From a bacterium (GTDB lineage: Bacteria; Patescibacteriota; Saccharimonadia; Saccharimonadales; UBA4665), in NCBI GenBank assembly GCA_021848145.1, contig JAJZMX010000004.1, positions 434,001 to 498,000 of the forward strand: a stretch of 64,000 nt of DNA, written 5' to 3'. Positions 17,649-26,490 of this stretch are shown here, in pieces. The stretch's first letter is position 1. Each line of letters begins with the position of its first letter. The translations under genes were made by a program, and so were the position numbers. The notes under the pieces were generated by a model, which was given only the letters and a program-made list of their open reading frames with translations, did not search any database and was not told the DNA's origin.

Positions 17649-18692
17649 ATGAGCAACAATAGCACTTTTTTCGAGAAAACCATTGATGAAAACAATCATT
17701 TGTTTTTCGATAATATTCACAATAAGAGCTCAACCCTAATGAATAAGATAATGCTTGTCGTTAAATTATCAGGCAGTCTTTTGTTGGCAAATTATGTAAT
17801 AAATGCATCCCTCAATTTTTTTAAAGATAGTGGGGGTGGCGCAAGTGCTAATGCCGTCACTTCAATAAGCCTAGATACGTTACCCGCTAAATTGCCAAAA
17901 GCTATTCAAGAAGAAACTAACAACGTTGGCGTAGTTGGAGTTACGATTAACAACGATGATAGCTCTTTGATATCTGGGTTATATTCAGCTTCAGGTATTG
18001 AGATTAGTCCTGGAATAGTGTTAACCGCCGGGCATGTACTTGACTTAGCAGGTAGCGATAACCCACCTCCCACTTCAACCCAATGTGAAAGTTTCCAATT
18101 TACTGACCCAGTATTTGTTGGCAGCATGAAAAAAAGCTATTCAACTGCCAGCTTTAAGCCAGTTGCATATACGCCCGACTTAAGTGTAATTAAAACCGAG
18201 ACGCCCAACTGGCTGACTAAGGTCGACTTTGGCACATCAAACACTAAAATTAGCACAAGACCACTTAAGGTAGGTCAGGCTTTATTTTTTGTTAATTATG
18301 AGCCAGAAGCAAATGGTGATTATAGGTCTTTTGAAGCAACAGGCCCAGCAATTTATGGGGGAATCTACGTCGGCAAAACAAGTTACAATAATTACCGAGC
18401 AATAACTGGTCTAAAAAGTTATGGGAAAGTATATGACAGCTCGTCAAGACCAGGAGCTAGTGGTGGTCCGGTGTTTAATGCAGCGGGCGCTCTTGTAGGC
18501 TTGATCGTAAGGGCAACAAACGGAACATCTAGTGTTAGTGCGTACAGTTCTTACCTTAACGTTAATCTAAAAGGTGTTAAAAGTAATAAAAGTGTTTCTA
18601 GCAGCATAGTCCAGCCGCTAACGCCATCTCTTATTAATGAATATAAGTCTAAAATGAGTTCATCAAATCAAGAATGTCATTCTGAATATTAA
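17649..18692 (+). CDS. Membrane-anchored trypsin-like serine protease
   Basis: The chymotrypsin-fold triad is intact: His in VLTAGH (near residue 129), Asp in TPDLSVIK (near 177) and Ser in GASGGP (near 270). A hydrophobic helix at about residues 34-52 precedes the domain, so the protease faces outward. The gene is divergent from the phosphoesterase. The 3' end overlaps the convergent methyltransferase gene by 4 bp. Confidence 0.85.
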   Translation: MSNNSTFFEKTIDENNHLFFDNIHNKSSTLMNKIMLVVKLSGSLLLANYVINASLNFFKDSGGGASANAVTSISLDTLPAKLPKAIQEETNNVGVVGVTINNDDSSLISGLYSASGIEISPGIVLTAGHVLDLAGSDNPPPTSTQCESFQFTDPVFVGSMKKSYSTASFKPVAYTPDLSVIKTETPNWLTKVDFGTSNTKISTRPLKVGQALFFVNYEPEANGDYRSFEATGPAIYGGIYVGKTSYNNYRAITGLKSYGKVYDSSSRPGASGGPVFNAAGALVGLIVRATNGTSSVSAYSSYLNVNLKGVKSNKSVSSSIVQPLTPSLINEYKSKMSSSNQECHSEY

Positions 18693-19447
18693 GTTTTTTC
18701 AACCAAAAAGAAAACGCTTGGACCAAAATCTATAGAAGATAAGGGCCCCTGAATGGAACGCTCGACCGCAAGCATAGTTTGCAAGGACAAATGCTTCTTG
18801 AGTATTTGGTTCCTTAAGTTAGATACTGAAAGTTTGTCTTTAGTGTTTAAGCCTAGCTCATCAAGTAAAGAACTTATAGTGTTCGGGTTATGATTAACAA
18901 AAGGGGTGTCATCAACAAGACCATTGGCACGTTTTCCAATCGGCACAGGATCTTTTGGTACAGTCTGCAATTTCTTTAAATATCTAAGTCGATTAACAAA
19001 GTGAGCTTCACTAGCGATTTCAATGATTCCCACACCTCCAGGTTTTAAAACGCGGGCAATTTCAGAAAAAACTTTGTTAGGTTCCGGTAAGTGATGGGAA
19101 ACCCTTATCATGACTAGCAAATCAAGAGAGCTATCCTCTGCTGGCACATTATCTTTTTTGGTTTGACGCACAAATTCAACGTTCATGCCTTTAAGTTTTT
19201 CTCTCCCTATGTCTAGTTGTTTTCTTGAAGGGTCAACAAGTACTACCTTATCGGCAAATTCTAAAAGTGTAGGTGTTACGCGACCATAGCCACCACCATA
19301 GTCCATAGCTAGTTCAAAGTGACGCCCTTTAAGTAAACGCTTAATGGCAATTAGCTCTGACTGATGCTCATATTCCCGCCCTACCCAAAACTCTTCATAA
19401 CTTTTTTTATCATCATCATAAAAGTCAATCTTGTCTTTATTTACCAT
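18689..19447 (-). CDS. Class I SAM-dependent methyltransferase
   Basis: The 252-residue protein has the SAM-binding motif I MDYGGGYGRVTP, motif II VVLVDPS and the post-I LLVMIRVSHHLP, followed by EIARVLKPGGVGIIE, as in Methyltransf_11 proteins. The substrate is unknown. It lies 46 bp before the 3' end of the flavin cassette but on the same strand and could be co-transcribed or independent. Confidence 0.85.
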   Translation of the reverse strand: MVNKDKIDFYDDDKKSYEEFWVGREYEHQSELIAIKRLLKGRHFELAMDYGGGYGRVTPTLLEFADKVVLVDPSRKQLDIGREKLKGMNVEFVRQTKKDNVPAEDSSLDLLVMIRVSHHLPEPNKVFSEIARVLKPGGVGIIEIASEAHFVNRLRYLKKLQTVPKDPVPIGKRANGLVDDTPFVNHNPNTISSLLDELGLNTKDKLSVSNLRNQILKKHLSLQTMLAVERSIQGPLSSIDFGPSVFFLVEKT

Positions 19448-19492
19448 TCGTTTTTCTAACCCTGCTTATTTTAATTAATGCTGACTGTTTTT

Positions 19493-21022
19493 TCAGGCGT
19501 AGCCAGAGAAGAAGTCAATCTTAATGTTAGCACGGTTTACGCCAACGGCGATAAGATCTTCTTTAATTTCTTCAGTCATTTTTAGCGGACCCGAAATGTA
19601 AATTAGCCTGTCTTTAAAATCTGGTACTTTAGAGGATATAAGTTTAGCGTTCAGCCTACCGTTAATGCCATTCTCTAACCTACCAGCCTGGTTGCCATCA
19701 ATTACGTAACCTACTTTTAGATTAATTTTCTTTGCAGCTTCATCAAATAGTTCAGTATACGCGACATACTCAGGACTTCTTGCAGAATAAAACAGTACTA
19801 TATCGCGTTGTTGCCTCTTATCTATAAGGTATTTGACCATACTTCGGAAAGGAGTAATGCCTATGCCGCCAGCTATAAACAATAGTTTCTGGCTGGGATC
19901 TTTTGGTAAAGTAAAATCCCCGGCAAGTTGTGCGGCAACAATCTGATCTCCCGGTTCAATATCTGCTAAAGCCGACTTATAGCTACTACCATCCTTATAA
20001 AAACGAACTCCAATCTTAACATCTGGCTCGGTCGGAGACGATGATAGAGTAAACCATCGTCTCGATCCCCTAGTATCTGGCTTATCGTGAGGTAATGTAA
20101 ACTCCATATACTGACCCGGTTCGTAAGCAAACTTATGCTGAGGTGCAAAAACAAATTCAGCACTATCCTTAGCTATTAAATATTTTTTTCGAAGGGTAGG
20201 GAACAATTTGTCCTTATTGCTTACTATATATGCGAACAGGTTGCCAATAACTAAAGCGAATTCTGGAGTTGAATAGTAGTGGCCTATATGAAACTGGGGT
20301 GCCAATATTACACCTATAATTGCACCGTAAAGCATTCTCTTGCCTTTCGTGTCGGGAGAAGTATATGGTTCTGTCAGCATTACGAAACCAAGGAAAAATA
20401 CAGCTGAATTAAGAGCCATGTTCTTTAGGTTAGTGGCGACCCCGTTACCACCAATAATAGAAAATAGCGCCGTAGCTATAGTTGTTGCCAAAAGATAAGT
20501 TATAACCATTGGCTCACGCCGAATCTTACGTGTTATTAATATCCCGCCGATAATAACAAACGGCAACATTGATGCCGTTCCTATCCACCAGCTAGCACTT
20601 TGATGGGGTCCAATAGCTGTTAGAAAAACTGCTATAGCAGCTGGGTTAAATATGTGCTTGCTCTTTATGCTCAATAGGTATTTAGAGCCCATTGCCAGGC
20701 CAGCAGCTGCAAGCATAAATAAAAGACCAAAACCTGATGGACTTGATGGAATGATTAGTGCAAGTATGAGGCCCGTCAGGATGGACGATTCTGGGTTGAT
20801 TGGGGCATCAAATATGTAAGCAAATAATTTATTAATTATCCAGCAACTAAGCACCAGAACTATGGCGCTAATAGCTATGCTCAATGCACTAAAATGCATT
20901 ATCCCTACTGAAGAAAAGATAATCGCCACGACAATTAATCCTATTAAGTAATAAAGCAGCAACCTGTACATAGACAGTTTGTTAACCATACGGTCGATGG
21001 GGTATAGAAGCTTATCGAACAT
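19493..21022 (-). CDS. RnfD/NqrB-like membrane domain fused to a ferredoxin-NADP reductase domain
   Basis: About 270 N-terminal residues form some nine membrane helices with the RnfD/NqrB hallmark SKHIFNPAAIAVFLTA; no SGAT-type covalent flavin site is seen in this part. The C-terminal 230 residues are an FNR module: FAD motif RRWFTLSSS, NAD(P) motif GGIGITPFRS, YISGP and the terminal FFSGY. The fusion could move electrons from NAD(P)H into or across the membrane. I start at ATG 21022, which overlaps the ApbE gene by 11 bp; the track start at 21067 lies deeper inside it. It is the third gene of the flavin cassette. Confidence 0.85.
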   Translation of the reverse strand: MFDKLLYPIDRMVNKLSMYRLLLYYLIGLIVVAIIFSSVGIMHFSALSIAISAIVLVLSCWIINKLFAYIFDAPINPESSILTGLILALIIPSSPSGFGLLFMLAAAGLAMGSKYLLSIKSKHIFNPAAIAVFLTAIGPHQSASWWIGTASMLPFVIIGGILITRKIRREPMVITYLLATTIATALFSIIGGNGVATNLKNMALNSAVFFLGFVMLTEPYTSPDTKGKRMLYGAIIGVILAPQFHIGHYYSTPEFALVIGNLFAYIVSNKDKLFPTLRKKYLIAKDSAEFVFAPQHKFAYEPGQYMEFTLPHDKPDTRGSRRWFTLSSSPTEPDVKIGVRFYKDGSSYKSALADIEPGDQIVAAQLAGDFTLPKDPSQKLLFIAGGIGITPFRSMVKYLIDKRQQRDIVLFYSARSPEYVAYTELFDEAAKKINLKVGYVIDGNQAGRLENGINGRLNAKLISSKVPDFKDRLIYISGPLKMTEEIKEDLIAVGVNRANIKIDFFSGYA

Positions 21023-21743
21023 AATCCGAAAAGTTAGCCGTGTATGTTGCGCGTTTATTATCATCAATCATGTAAGCTGCAAATCCTGGCAATGCGCTAA
21101 TATAGTTAATCCCTGACTTTCCCATTGCAAATGCAGCAGTAGCAAAACGGTCAGCCTCAAAAATATTTGGACCAATGACCGTTAGGCTAACAATACCCTT
21201 TGGCACTTCAGTTCCGCTTGGGTCATATATATGCTGCCCCCTTAGGTAGGTACCACTTGTGGCAACGCCTTGGCCGCTAACACTAATAGACTTAATAATC
21301 TCAGATATATCAAAAGGGTTTCTAATACCGACATCCCATGATTCTCCAAATTCATTAACCCCTTCAGCCTGAATGTCTCCTCCTGCCTCTACATAAAAAT
21401 TATTAATACCCTTTTCTTTTATAAGTCTTGCGGCATTGTCTATGGCCCATCCTTTAACCAACCCAGAGGTATCAATTTTGCCCTTATGGCGAATCTCGAA
21501 ATATCCTCCTGTTATTTTCTTTGTCTGCTCACAGAGCTGCATAACTTCCTTCATCTCCGTCGACCAACCATCTACGTCAAGGCCATTATTTATAGCATTA
21601 AGCTCGCTAGTATCCTTGTATGGACTAAACCTGCTATCGACAGCTCTGAAGTAGTCAAACACTTCATCAAAAACGTTCTTCTTGCAGTTATCAACGACTT
21701 CTATAGTTATTGGCATTCCCATAATTAATTGAGTTTCTTTCAT
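21012..21743 (-). CDS. apbE: FAD:protein FMN transferase (ApbE)
   Basis: ApbE attaches FMN to a Thr of target proteins, using FAD. The family motifs are present: SRFSPY, SGLVKGWAID, VEAGGDIQAEG, HIYDPSG and EADRFATAAFAMG. At 243 residues it is short and lacks the signal peptide or lipobox of exported homologues, so it would act in the cytoplasm. It sits between an FMN-binding-domain protein (3 bp upstream) and the RnfD-FNR fusion, whose ATG overlaps its end, making the upstream protein its likely target. Confidence 0.92.
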   Translation of the reverse strand: MKETQLIMGMPITIEVVDNCKKNVFDEVFDYFRAVDSRFSPYKDTSELNAINNGLDVDGWSTEMKEVMQLCEQTKKITGGYFEIRHKGKIDTSGLVKGWAIDNAARLIKEKGINNFYVEAGGDIQAEGVNEFGESWDVGIRNPFDISEIIKSISVSGQGVATSGTYLRGQHIYDPSGTEVPKGIVSLTVIGPNIFEADRFATAAFAMGKSGINYISALPGFAAYMIDDNKRATYTANFSDYVR

Positions 21744-21746
21744 GAA

Positions 21747-22235
21747 TCAGGCCTTACTAAGTGCTGACTTTAATGATTGTATGAAGCCTTCTGAAGTAAA
21801 GGTGGCACCAGAAATAATTTGTACTCTAGAGTGTTGAGTCTGCAGAGCCTCCTGCTTAAGATACGGCATTGCCTGCTGATTTATATAAACGGAGGTTGCG
21901 TGAGTATTGGGGTACTGCAGGAACTGGACGTCAGATATACGGCCATTGTTAATTCTTACGGAAACTTGAACATTCCCATAATAAACATTTTCAACCTTCC
22001 CTATATATGTCCCGTCGCGATATGGACCTAGGCTAGTGCTTTTTGAACTTGTCGAATTGCTACTGGAAGATGGATTATTGCTGTAGGTTTTTGTTGGATT
22101 CGCAGACTTATTACTGTCATTGCTAGATTTAGCCAAAGAAGGAGGCTTGGCAATAATAGGGTGTTGGTGTCTAACTCCAATAGAATAAACGCCATAAATA
22201 GCTAGAACACCCAAACCTAATGCTGTTTTTTTCAT
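21747..22235 (-). CDS. Membrane-anchored FMN-binding domain protein (RnfG/NqrC/PplA-like)
   Basis: After an N-terminal hydrophobic helix (ALGLGVLAIYGVYSIGV) and a Ser/Asn-rich linker lies a single FMN-binding domain that ends with SGATFTSEGF, the motif whose Thr receives covalent FMN in NqrC and RnfG. The domain is probably outside the cell membrane. With the ApbE gene 3 bp downstream and the RnfD-FNR fusion after it, the three genes form a compact flavin electron-transfer operon. Confidence 0.88.
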   Translation of the reverse strand: MKKTALGLGVLAIYGVYSIGVRHQHPIIAKPPSLAKSSNDSNKSANPTKTYSNNPSSSSNSTSSKSTSLGPYRDGTYIGKVENVYYGNVQVSVRINNGRISDVQFLQYPNTHATSVYINQQAMPYLKQEALQTQHSRVQIISGATFTSEGFIQSLKSALSKA

Positions 22236-22287
22236 GCCGTTAATATTTACAATTTTTCCTGTAGTTTTGCTGATGGGTATTATCTGA

Positions 22288-22293
22288 TAGTAT
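22288..22293 (+). promoter_or_regulatory. -10 box of galU (leaderless)
   Basis: TAGTAT is followed by GCATGTA and ATG at 22301 (7 nt); it overlaps the earlier ATG used in the track. Confidence 0.5.
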
Positions 22294-22300
22294 GCATGTA

Positions 22301-23188
22301 ATGGTGCCTATAACAAAAGCCGTAATTGCTGTAGCCGGATTCGGCACAAGGTTTCTTCCACAAACTAAGGCAATGCCTAAGGAAATGTTACCTTTGGTTG
22401 ACAAGCCAATTATTCAATACGTCGTAGAAGAATTAGTGAGCGTAGGCGTAACGGATATTGTTATCGTAACCAGCCAAAATAAACGTAGCATTGAAGATCA
22501 CTTCGACAGGCCAACTGAAGACTTAATAGCCAATTTAAGGGCTGGCGGTAAGTCTAAAGAGCCTTTGCTTAAAATGGTAGAGGACATTGCTAACCTAGCA
22601 AACTTTATCTACGTCAGACAAAAAGGCGACATTCACGGCAATGGCATGCCGCTAATAAACACCGAGCACTTAATCGGCGATGAGCCTTTTATATACACCT
22701 GGGGGGATGATTTTATTAGAGCTACTCCTCCAAGGTTTAAGCAAATGATCGATGCGTATTCCAAATACAATAGACCAGTGCTGAGCCTTATTCCTGCTGA
22801 AAACGATACAGATTATGATAAGTATGGTTTTGCCGGAGGAGAAGAAATTGAACCTGGAATTATTGATGTTAAGCAAATAATAGAGAAACCGGGCAAAGAA
22901 AATAGTCCAAGTAGCTTGGCGACAGTTAGTGGCTTTGTCTTAACTCCAGATATTTTTGAATATATGCATAAAGCTAAGCAGGCACTAGAAACTGGTAAAG
23001 AGTTATATAGTAATGATGCCCTAAAGCTTATGTTAGCTGACGGAAAACAGATAGTAGCTTGTCGAATTAACAATTGCCGTTATGTCGATGCAGGAAACAA
23101 GCTAGATTACATAAAGGCAGTTATTGAATTTGCGCTAGAGAAAGAAGACTTAAAGGGGCCTTTAAAGGATTTTATTAAAAACCTCTAA
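22301..23188 (+). CDS. galU: UTP-glucose-1-phosphate uridylyltransferase
   Basis: GalU makes UDP-glucose for envelope glycans. The nucleotide-binding signature AGFGTRFLPQTKAMPKEMLP, the uridine-loop LPLVDKPIIQY and EKP-containing segments are all present and the length (295 residues) is normal. I start at ATG 22301 because a -10 box ends 7 nt before it. The gene is divergent from the flavin cassette. Confidence 0.95.
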   Translation: MVPITKAVIAVAGFGTRFLPQTKAMPKEMLPLVDKPIIQYVVEELVSVGVTDIVIVTSQNKRSIEDHFDRPTEDLIANLRAGGKSKEPLLKMVEDIANLANFIYVRQKGDIHGNGMPLINTEHLIGDEPFIYTWGDDFIRATPPRFKQMIDAYSKYNRPVLSLIPAENDTDYDKYGFAGGEEIEPGIIDVKQIIEKPGKENSPSSLATVSGFVLTPDIFEYMHKAKQALETGKELYSNDALKLMLADGKQIVACRINNCRYVDAGNKLDYIKAVIEFALEKEDLKGPLKDFIKNL

Positions 23189-23228
23189 CGTGAAATCGTA
23201 AGCAAGGTAAGCAAAAGAGCAAAAACGC

Positions 23229-24824
23229 CTAGGTAAATTGCTCTAAATCATTAATTGAAACTTTACTTAAGGTGGAGTTTTTTCTCTTATTTAAAACATA
23301 TACTACAAACGATAAGATAGTCGTGAGAGCTAAAAGAGAACCCGAAATATTAAGAGCTATGGTCAGTCCCCTGCCAAAAGCAGAATAAGCCGCTTGGGTA
23401 ACCTGGTCTACGACTGACGCATGTTTGACTAATTCGGCTACCGAAACGTGCAGTCCCTTTGGTGTATGCCCACCGTGAGTTATTGCATAGATTACAAAAG
23501 ACTGGAAATTAGTTGGTAAATTGAGATCACGCAAACGTCCTACGAGTCCTGATGTCAACTGGGCATTAACAACTGATCCTAAAACCGCAACACCAAAAAC
23601 GCCACCAAGTTCACGGAATGTATTCACAGTAGAAGCGGCCATCCCTGAACGCTTCGGGGTAACAACACCAAGAACAGATGAAGTCATACTAACAAGACAT
23701 ATGCCGAATCCAAAACCAGCTAAGGCTAAAACCCATGCTAAATCAAGGGCAGTTATACCGGGACGAATAATTACGTTAAGTAGGAAAATTCCAGTGCTAG
23801 ATAGCGCAGTACCGACAATAATAAGCGGGATTGATCTTTTAAAAGAATAAACCCTGCCTACTATTAGCGACGAAACTACAATAGCTGCCGTCATTGATAT
23901 AAATGAAACTGCTATTTGATAACCACTAAATCCAGCAATAAATTGTAGGTAAAGCGCTACGAAAAAGAAGACGGCAAAGATGCCAAAGTTAACTGTAAAC
24001 GCTACACAGTTAGCAATAGAAAATTGAGGAAATTTAAAGAATTTTAAGAGCAGTACGGGATCTGTCTTTTTCTTTTCAATCAATATAAAGACGATCAGCG
24101 CCAGTACCGATAATGCAAACAACGCAATAATGAAAGTATTGTGGTAGCCTCTGTTTTCACCAAGTATTACGGCAATAGTAGATGAACTTACAGCAATCCC
24201 TCCGGTCAATAACCCAAGAATGTCGAAATGACGGCCTTTACTGTCCAAACTTTCCGGTAAAAAGACCCAGCCACTGATTAATGCCAATATCCCGAAACCG
24301 ACGCTAAAAGCAAATACGCCACGCCAACTTGAAAAACCAATTATTATGCCTCCTAAAATAGGGCCGAATGCCAAAGCTATGCCGGATACTGCAGACCAAA
24401 TGCCAAGTGCCTTTGCCCGTTCATGGCTTTTAGGATACAGATGTCGAATCATTGAAAGCGTACCAGGCTCACTCGCTGCAGCACCAAGACCCATGACTAC
24501 ACGGCCAGCAATCAAGACATCAACATTACTCGCCAACATTGCTATCAATGAGCCAATAGTAAATAGCCCGACACCTCCAAGCATTACTTTCTTCCTGCCC
24601 CAAACGTCACCCAGCGTACCACCACTTAACATAAAAACAGCAAAGACGAGCATATATGCGTCAACAACCCATTGCAGGTCTTCTACTCCAGCAGCTAGAG
24701 TTGACTGGACATTCGATAGAACGATTGCAACGATTGTGTTATCTAGGAAAGTCAGAAAAAGAATCGTACACAGAACAACTAATGAATAACGGCCTGTTGT
24801 ATTCCGTGCAAGGTTCTTTAACAT
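23229..24824 (-). CDS. MFS drug transporter, DHA2 (14-helix, EmrB/QacA-like)
   Basis: The 531-residue protein has the DHA2 markers LDNTIVAIVLSNVQ in helix 1, GGTLGDVWGRKKVM in loop 2-3 and GPILGGIIIG in motif C of the antiporters. About fourteen helices are predicted. It starts 6 bp after the stop of the small exported protein gene at 24831-25337, so the two are likely one transcript. The exported substrate is unknown. Confidence 0.88.
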   Translation of the reverse strand: MLKNLARNTTGRYSLVVLCTILFLTFLDNTIVAIVLSNVQSTLAAGVEDLQWVVDAYMLVFAVFMLSGGTLGDVWGRKKVMLGGVGLFTIGSLIAMLASNVDVLIAGRVVMGLGAAASEPGTLSMIRHLYPKSHERAKALGIWSAVSGIALAFGPILGGIIIGFSSWRGVFAFSVGFGILALISGWVFLPESLDSKGRHFDILGLLTGGIAVSSSTIAVILGENRGYHNTFIIALFALSVLALIVFILIEKKKTDPVLLLKFFKFPQFSIANCVAFTVNFGIFAVFFFVALYLQFIAGFSGYQIAVSFISMTAAIVVSSLIVGRVYSFKRSIPLIIVGTALSSTGIFLLNVIIRPGITALDLAWVLALAGFGFGICLVSMTSSVLGVVTPKRSGMAASTVNTFRELGGVFGVAVLGSVVNAQLTSGLVGRLRDLNLPTNFQSFVIYAITHGGHTPKGLHVSVAELVKHASVVDQVTQAAYSAFGRGLTIALNISGSLLALTTILSFVVYVLNKRKNSTLSKVSINDLEQFT

Positions 24825-24830
24825 TTATTT

Positions 24831-25337
24831 TTAATGGATGTTATTGCAAACTGACGGAGTTTTCCCGCCCAAGCTAAAGAGCTGGCAAAGTGTAGAATCA
24901 CTAACTTTCCATGTGTTGTTTATTAATAGAGCTTCACCAGTTTGATTCTTAAGTACGGGCTGACCATCTAAATTAATGGTGTAGTTGACATCTGCGCTGG
25001 TATTTGTCTTAAAAACGACGCTATTTATACTAATGCTTGGGTTTTGTGTACCTAGTTGTTGGAACTCAGATTGCATTGGTTGCGCAAACTTAGTTCCACT
25101 TTGGAGTAGCATTTCGCGCTCGTTTAAAGAAGTGTTTTTTGCGAAAAAGGTCGTAAAGTTCGCTTTGATCTCTTTAGTGTCTGATGCTTTTTGGGCAGAA
25201 TTCAAACTAAGTTTTACGGTTGCAGTATTAGAATTTTTGCTCTTGTTGTTGCTGCTCGGGACAAATACAACCAGTAGCACCACTGCCACTACTACAACTA
25301 TAATACTAACAGTGGTCCAAACTAACTTCTTTGACAT
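24831..25337 (-). CDS. Anchored extracytoplasmic protein, possible NTF2-like fold
   Basis: An N-terminal helix (VSIIVVVVAVVLLVVFVP) is followed by a 140-residue outer domain with the pattern KANFTTFFAKNTSLNEREMLLQ (quoted in part: FTTFFAKNTSLNEREM) and WKVSDSTLCQLF that recalls Mce-associated or MTB12-like NTF2-fold proteins of Actinobacteria. Two C-terminal cysteines may form a disulfide. A strong Shine-Dalgarno sequence (GGAG, 7 nt) fixes the ATG. It probably shares a transcript with the MFS gene. Confidence 0.65.
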   Translation of the reverse strand: MSKKLVWTTVSIIVVVVAVVLLVVFVPSSNNKSKNSNTATVKLSLNSAQKASDTKEIKANFTTFFAKNTSLNEREMLLQSGTKFAQPMQSEFQQLGTQNPSISINSVVFKTNTSADVNYTINLDGQPVLKNQTGEALLINNTWKVSDSTLCQLFSLGGKTPSVCNNIH

Positions 25338-25501
25338 AATATTACTCCTCTCTTAAGAACCTGCTTAAGGTGTCCTAAAATTTACTATAACACGCAACAC
25401 ATATTGTAGTGTTATTTTGATCGTTGATTTCACCTTTACTTTGTAAGATTACATTGGCGCTATCTTAAACTTGCGTTAACTACTACAATTAATCTAAAGA
25501 C

Positions 25502-26374
25502 ATGTACCCGATATCCTACTCTGCAGCCGTACTGGCAGCAATGATGAACGCATCCTCATCGGTTATTCAACGTTGGGCGACCCACAAACCCGATGCAATT
25601 AAACTGTTTGGCAGTCAGTTTGCTTACGATATGTTGAAAAGCCGTCTTTTCCTAGTAGGATTTGTACTCCAGGTTCTTGCATTTGGAGCCCAAGCAATAG
25701 CGCTTAAGAATGGTCCATTAATAGTCGTAGAACCTCTGCTCACGAGTGATTTAATATTTTTGTTAGTAATAATCCATTGGCGAATAGGTATTCGTATGAA
25801 ACCCAGGGACTGGATAGCCGCTTTAGCCATAATTGGGGGTTTGACTGGAGTATTTATTGCGACCAACCCTAAAGAGGGTCATTTAAATTACCATGCATTC
25901 CCCTGGATAGTTTTATTATCTATCGTTACTCCTTTAATAGTTTCACTGGCAATAACTGTTCGCCATTTGAAATCTCCACGTCTTAGAGCACTTCTAGCAT
26001 CTTTAGCTGCTGCAATAACCTTTGCTCTCAACGCAGCCTTCACGAAACTGAGCTTAAACCTATTATCTAATCATGGTTTAGTGGTAATGTTTACTAGCTG
26101 GCCAATTTTCGCACTAATTATTTCAGGGATCGTGTCTCTTTATCTTATGATGAACGCTTTTGGGTCTGGTCCATTAGCAATATCCCAGCCAGTAATGGAA
26201 GTTTCTGAGCCAACGATTGCGGTTATTATAGGGGTTATGATCTTTGGTGATAGTTATAACTCATCTCCAGTAGCATTGGCCATTGGTCTTGTGTGTGCGT
26301 TGATTTTAGTTGGCGGAATTATACTTTTAGGGAGTTCCCCTAGGGTACAACAAGCAGGAGAAAAGGGAATTTAA
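25502..26374 (+). CDS. DMT-family (EamA-like) membrane transporter, paralogue 2
   Basis: This 290-residue protein is the second copy of the transporter encoded at 5497-6369, with the same length and the shared segments VVEPLLTSDLIFLL, NAAFTKLSLNLL and GSGPLAISQPVMEVSEPT. About ten membrane helices are predicted. The two copies are about 20 kb apart and on opposite strands, so they are diverged paralogues, not a recent tandem duplication. Confidence 0.8.
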   Translation: MYPISYSAAVLAAMMNASSSVIQRWATHKPDAIKLFGSQFAYDMLKSRLFLVGFVLQVLAFGAQAIALKNGPLIVVEPLLTSDLIFLLVIIHWRIGIRMKPRDWIAALAIIGGLTGVFIATNPKEGHLNYHAFPWIVLLSIVTPLIVSLAITVRHLKSPRLRALLASLAAAITFALNAAFTKLSLNLLSNHGLVVMFTSWPIFALIISGIVSLYLMMNAFGSGPLAISQPVMEVSEPTIAVIIGVMIFGDSYNSSPVALAIGLVCALILVGGIILLGSSPRVQQAGEKGI

Positions 26375-26490
26375 GTAAATAGCTAGCCTTAATAGCCAAA
26401 CCTATTGGTCTTAAGCTGTTATCTTATTGACATCATGATAACAATAATTGTAATAGATCTTGTTAATTGGAAGGTTGGCTTAAAGCAAGA

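Noticed and set aside
24346-24789. 147-aa plus-strand ORF opposite the MFS gene
   Set aside because: Antisense shadow; Ser/Thr/Pro-rich composition reflects the reverse of a hydrophobic coding strand.
26418-26442. GTTATC/GATAAC inverted repeat between convergent genes
   Set aside because: The arms are only 6 bp, with no GC-rich stem or T-run, so it cannot be told from chance.
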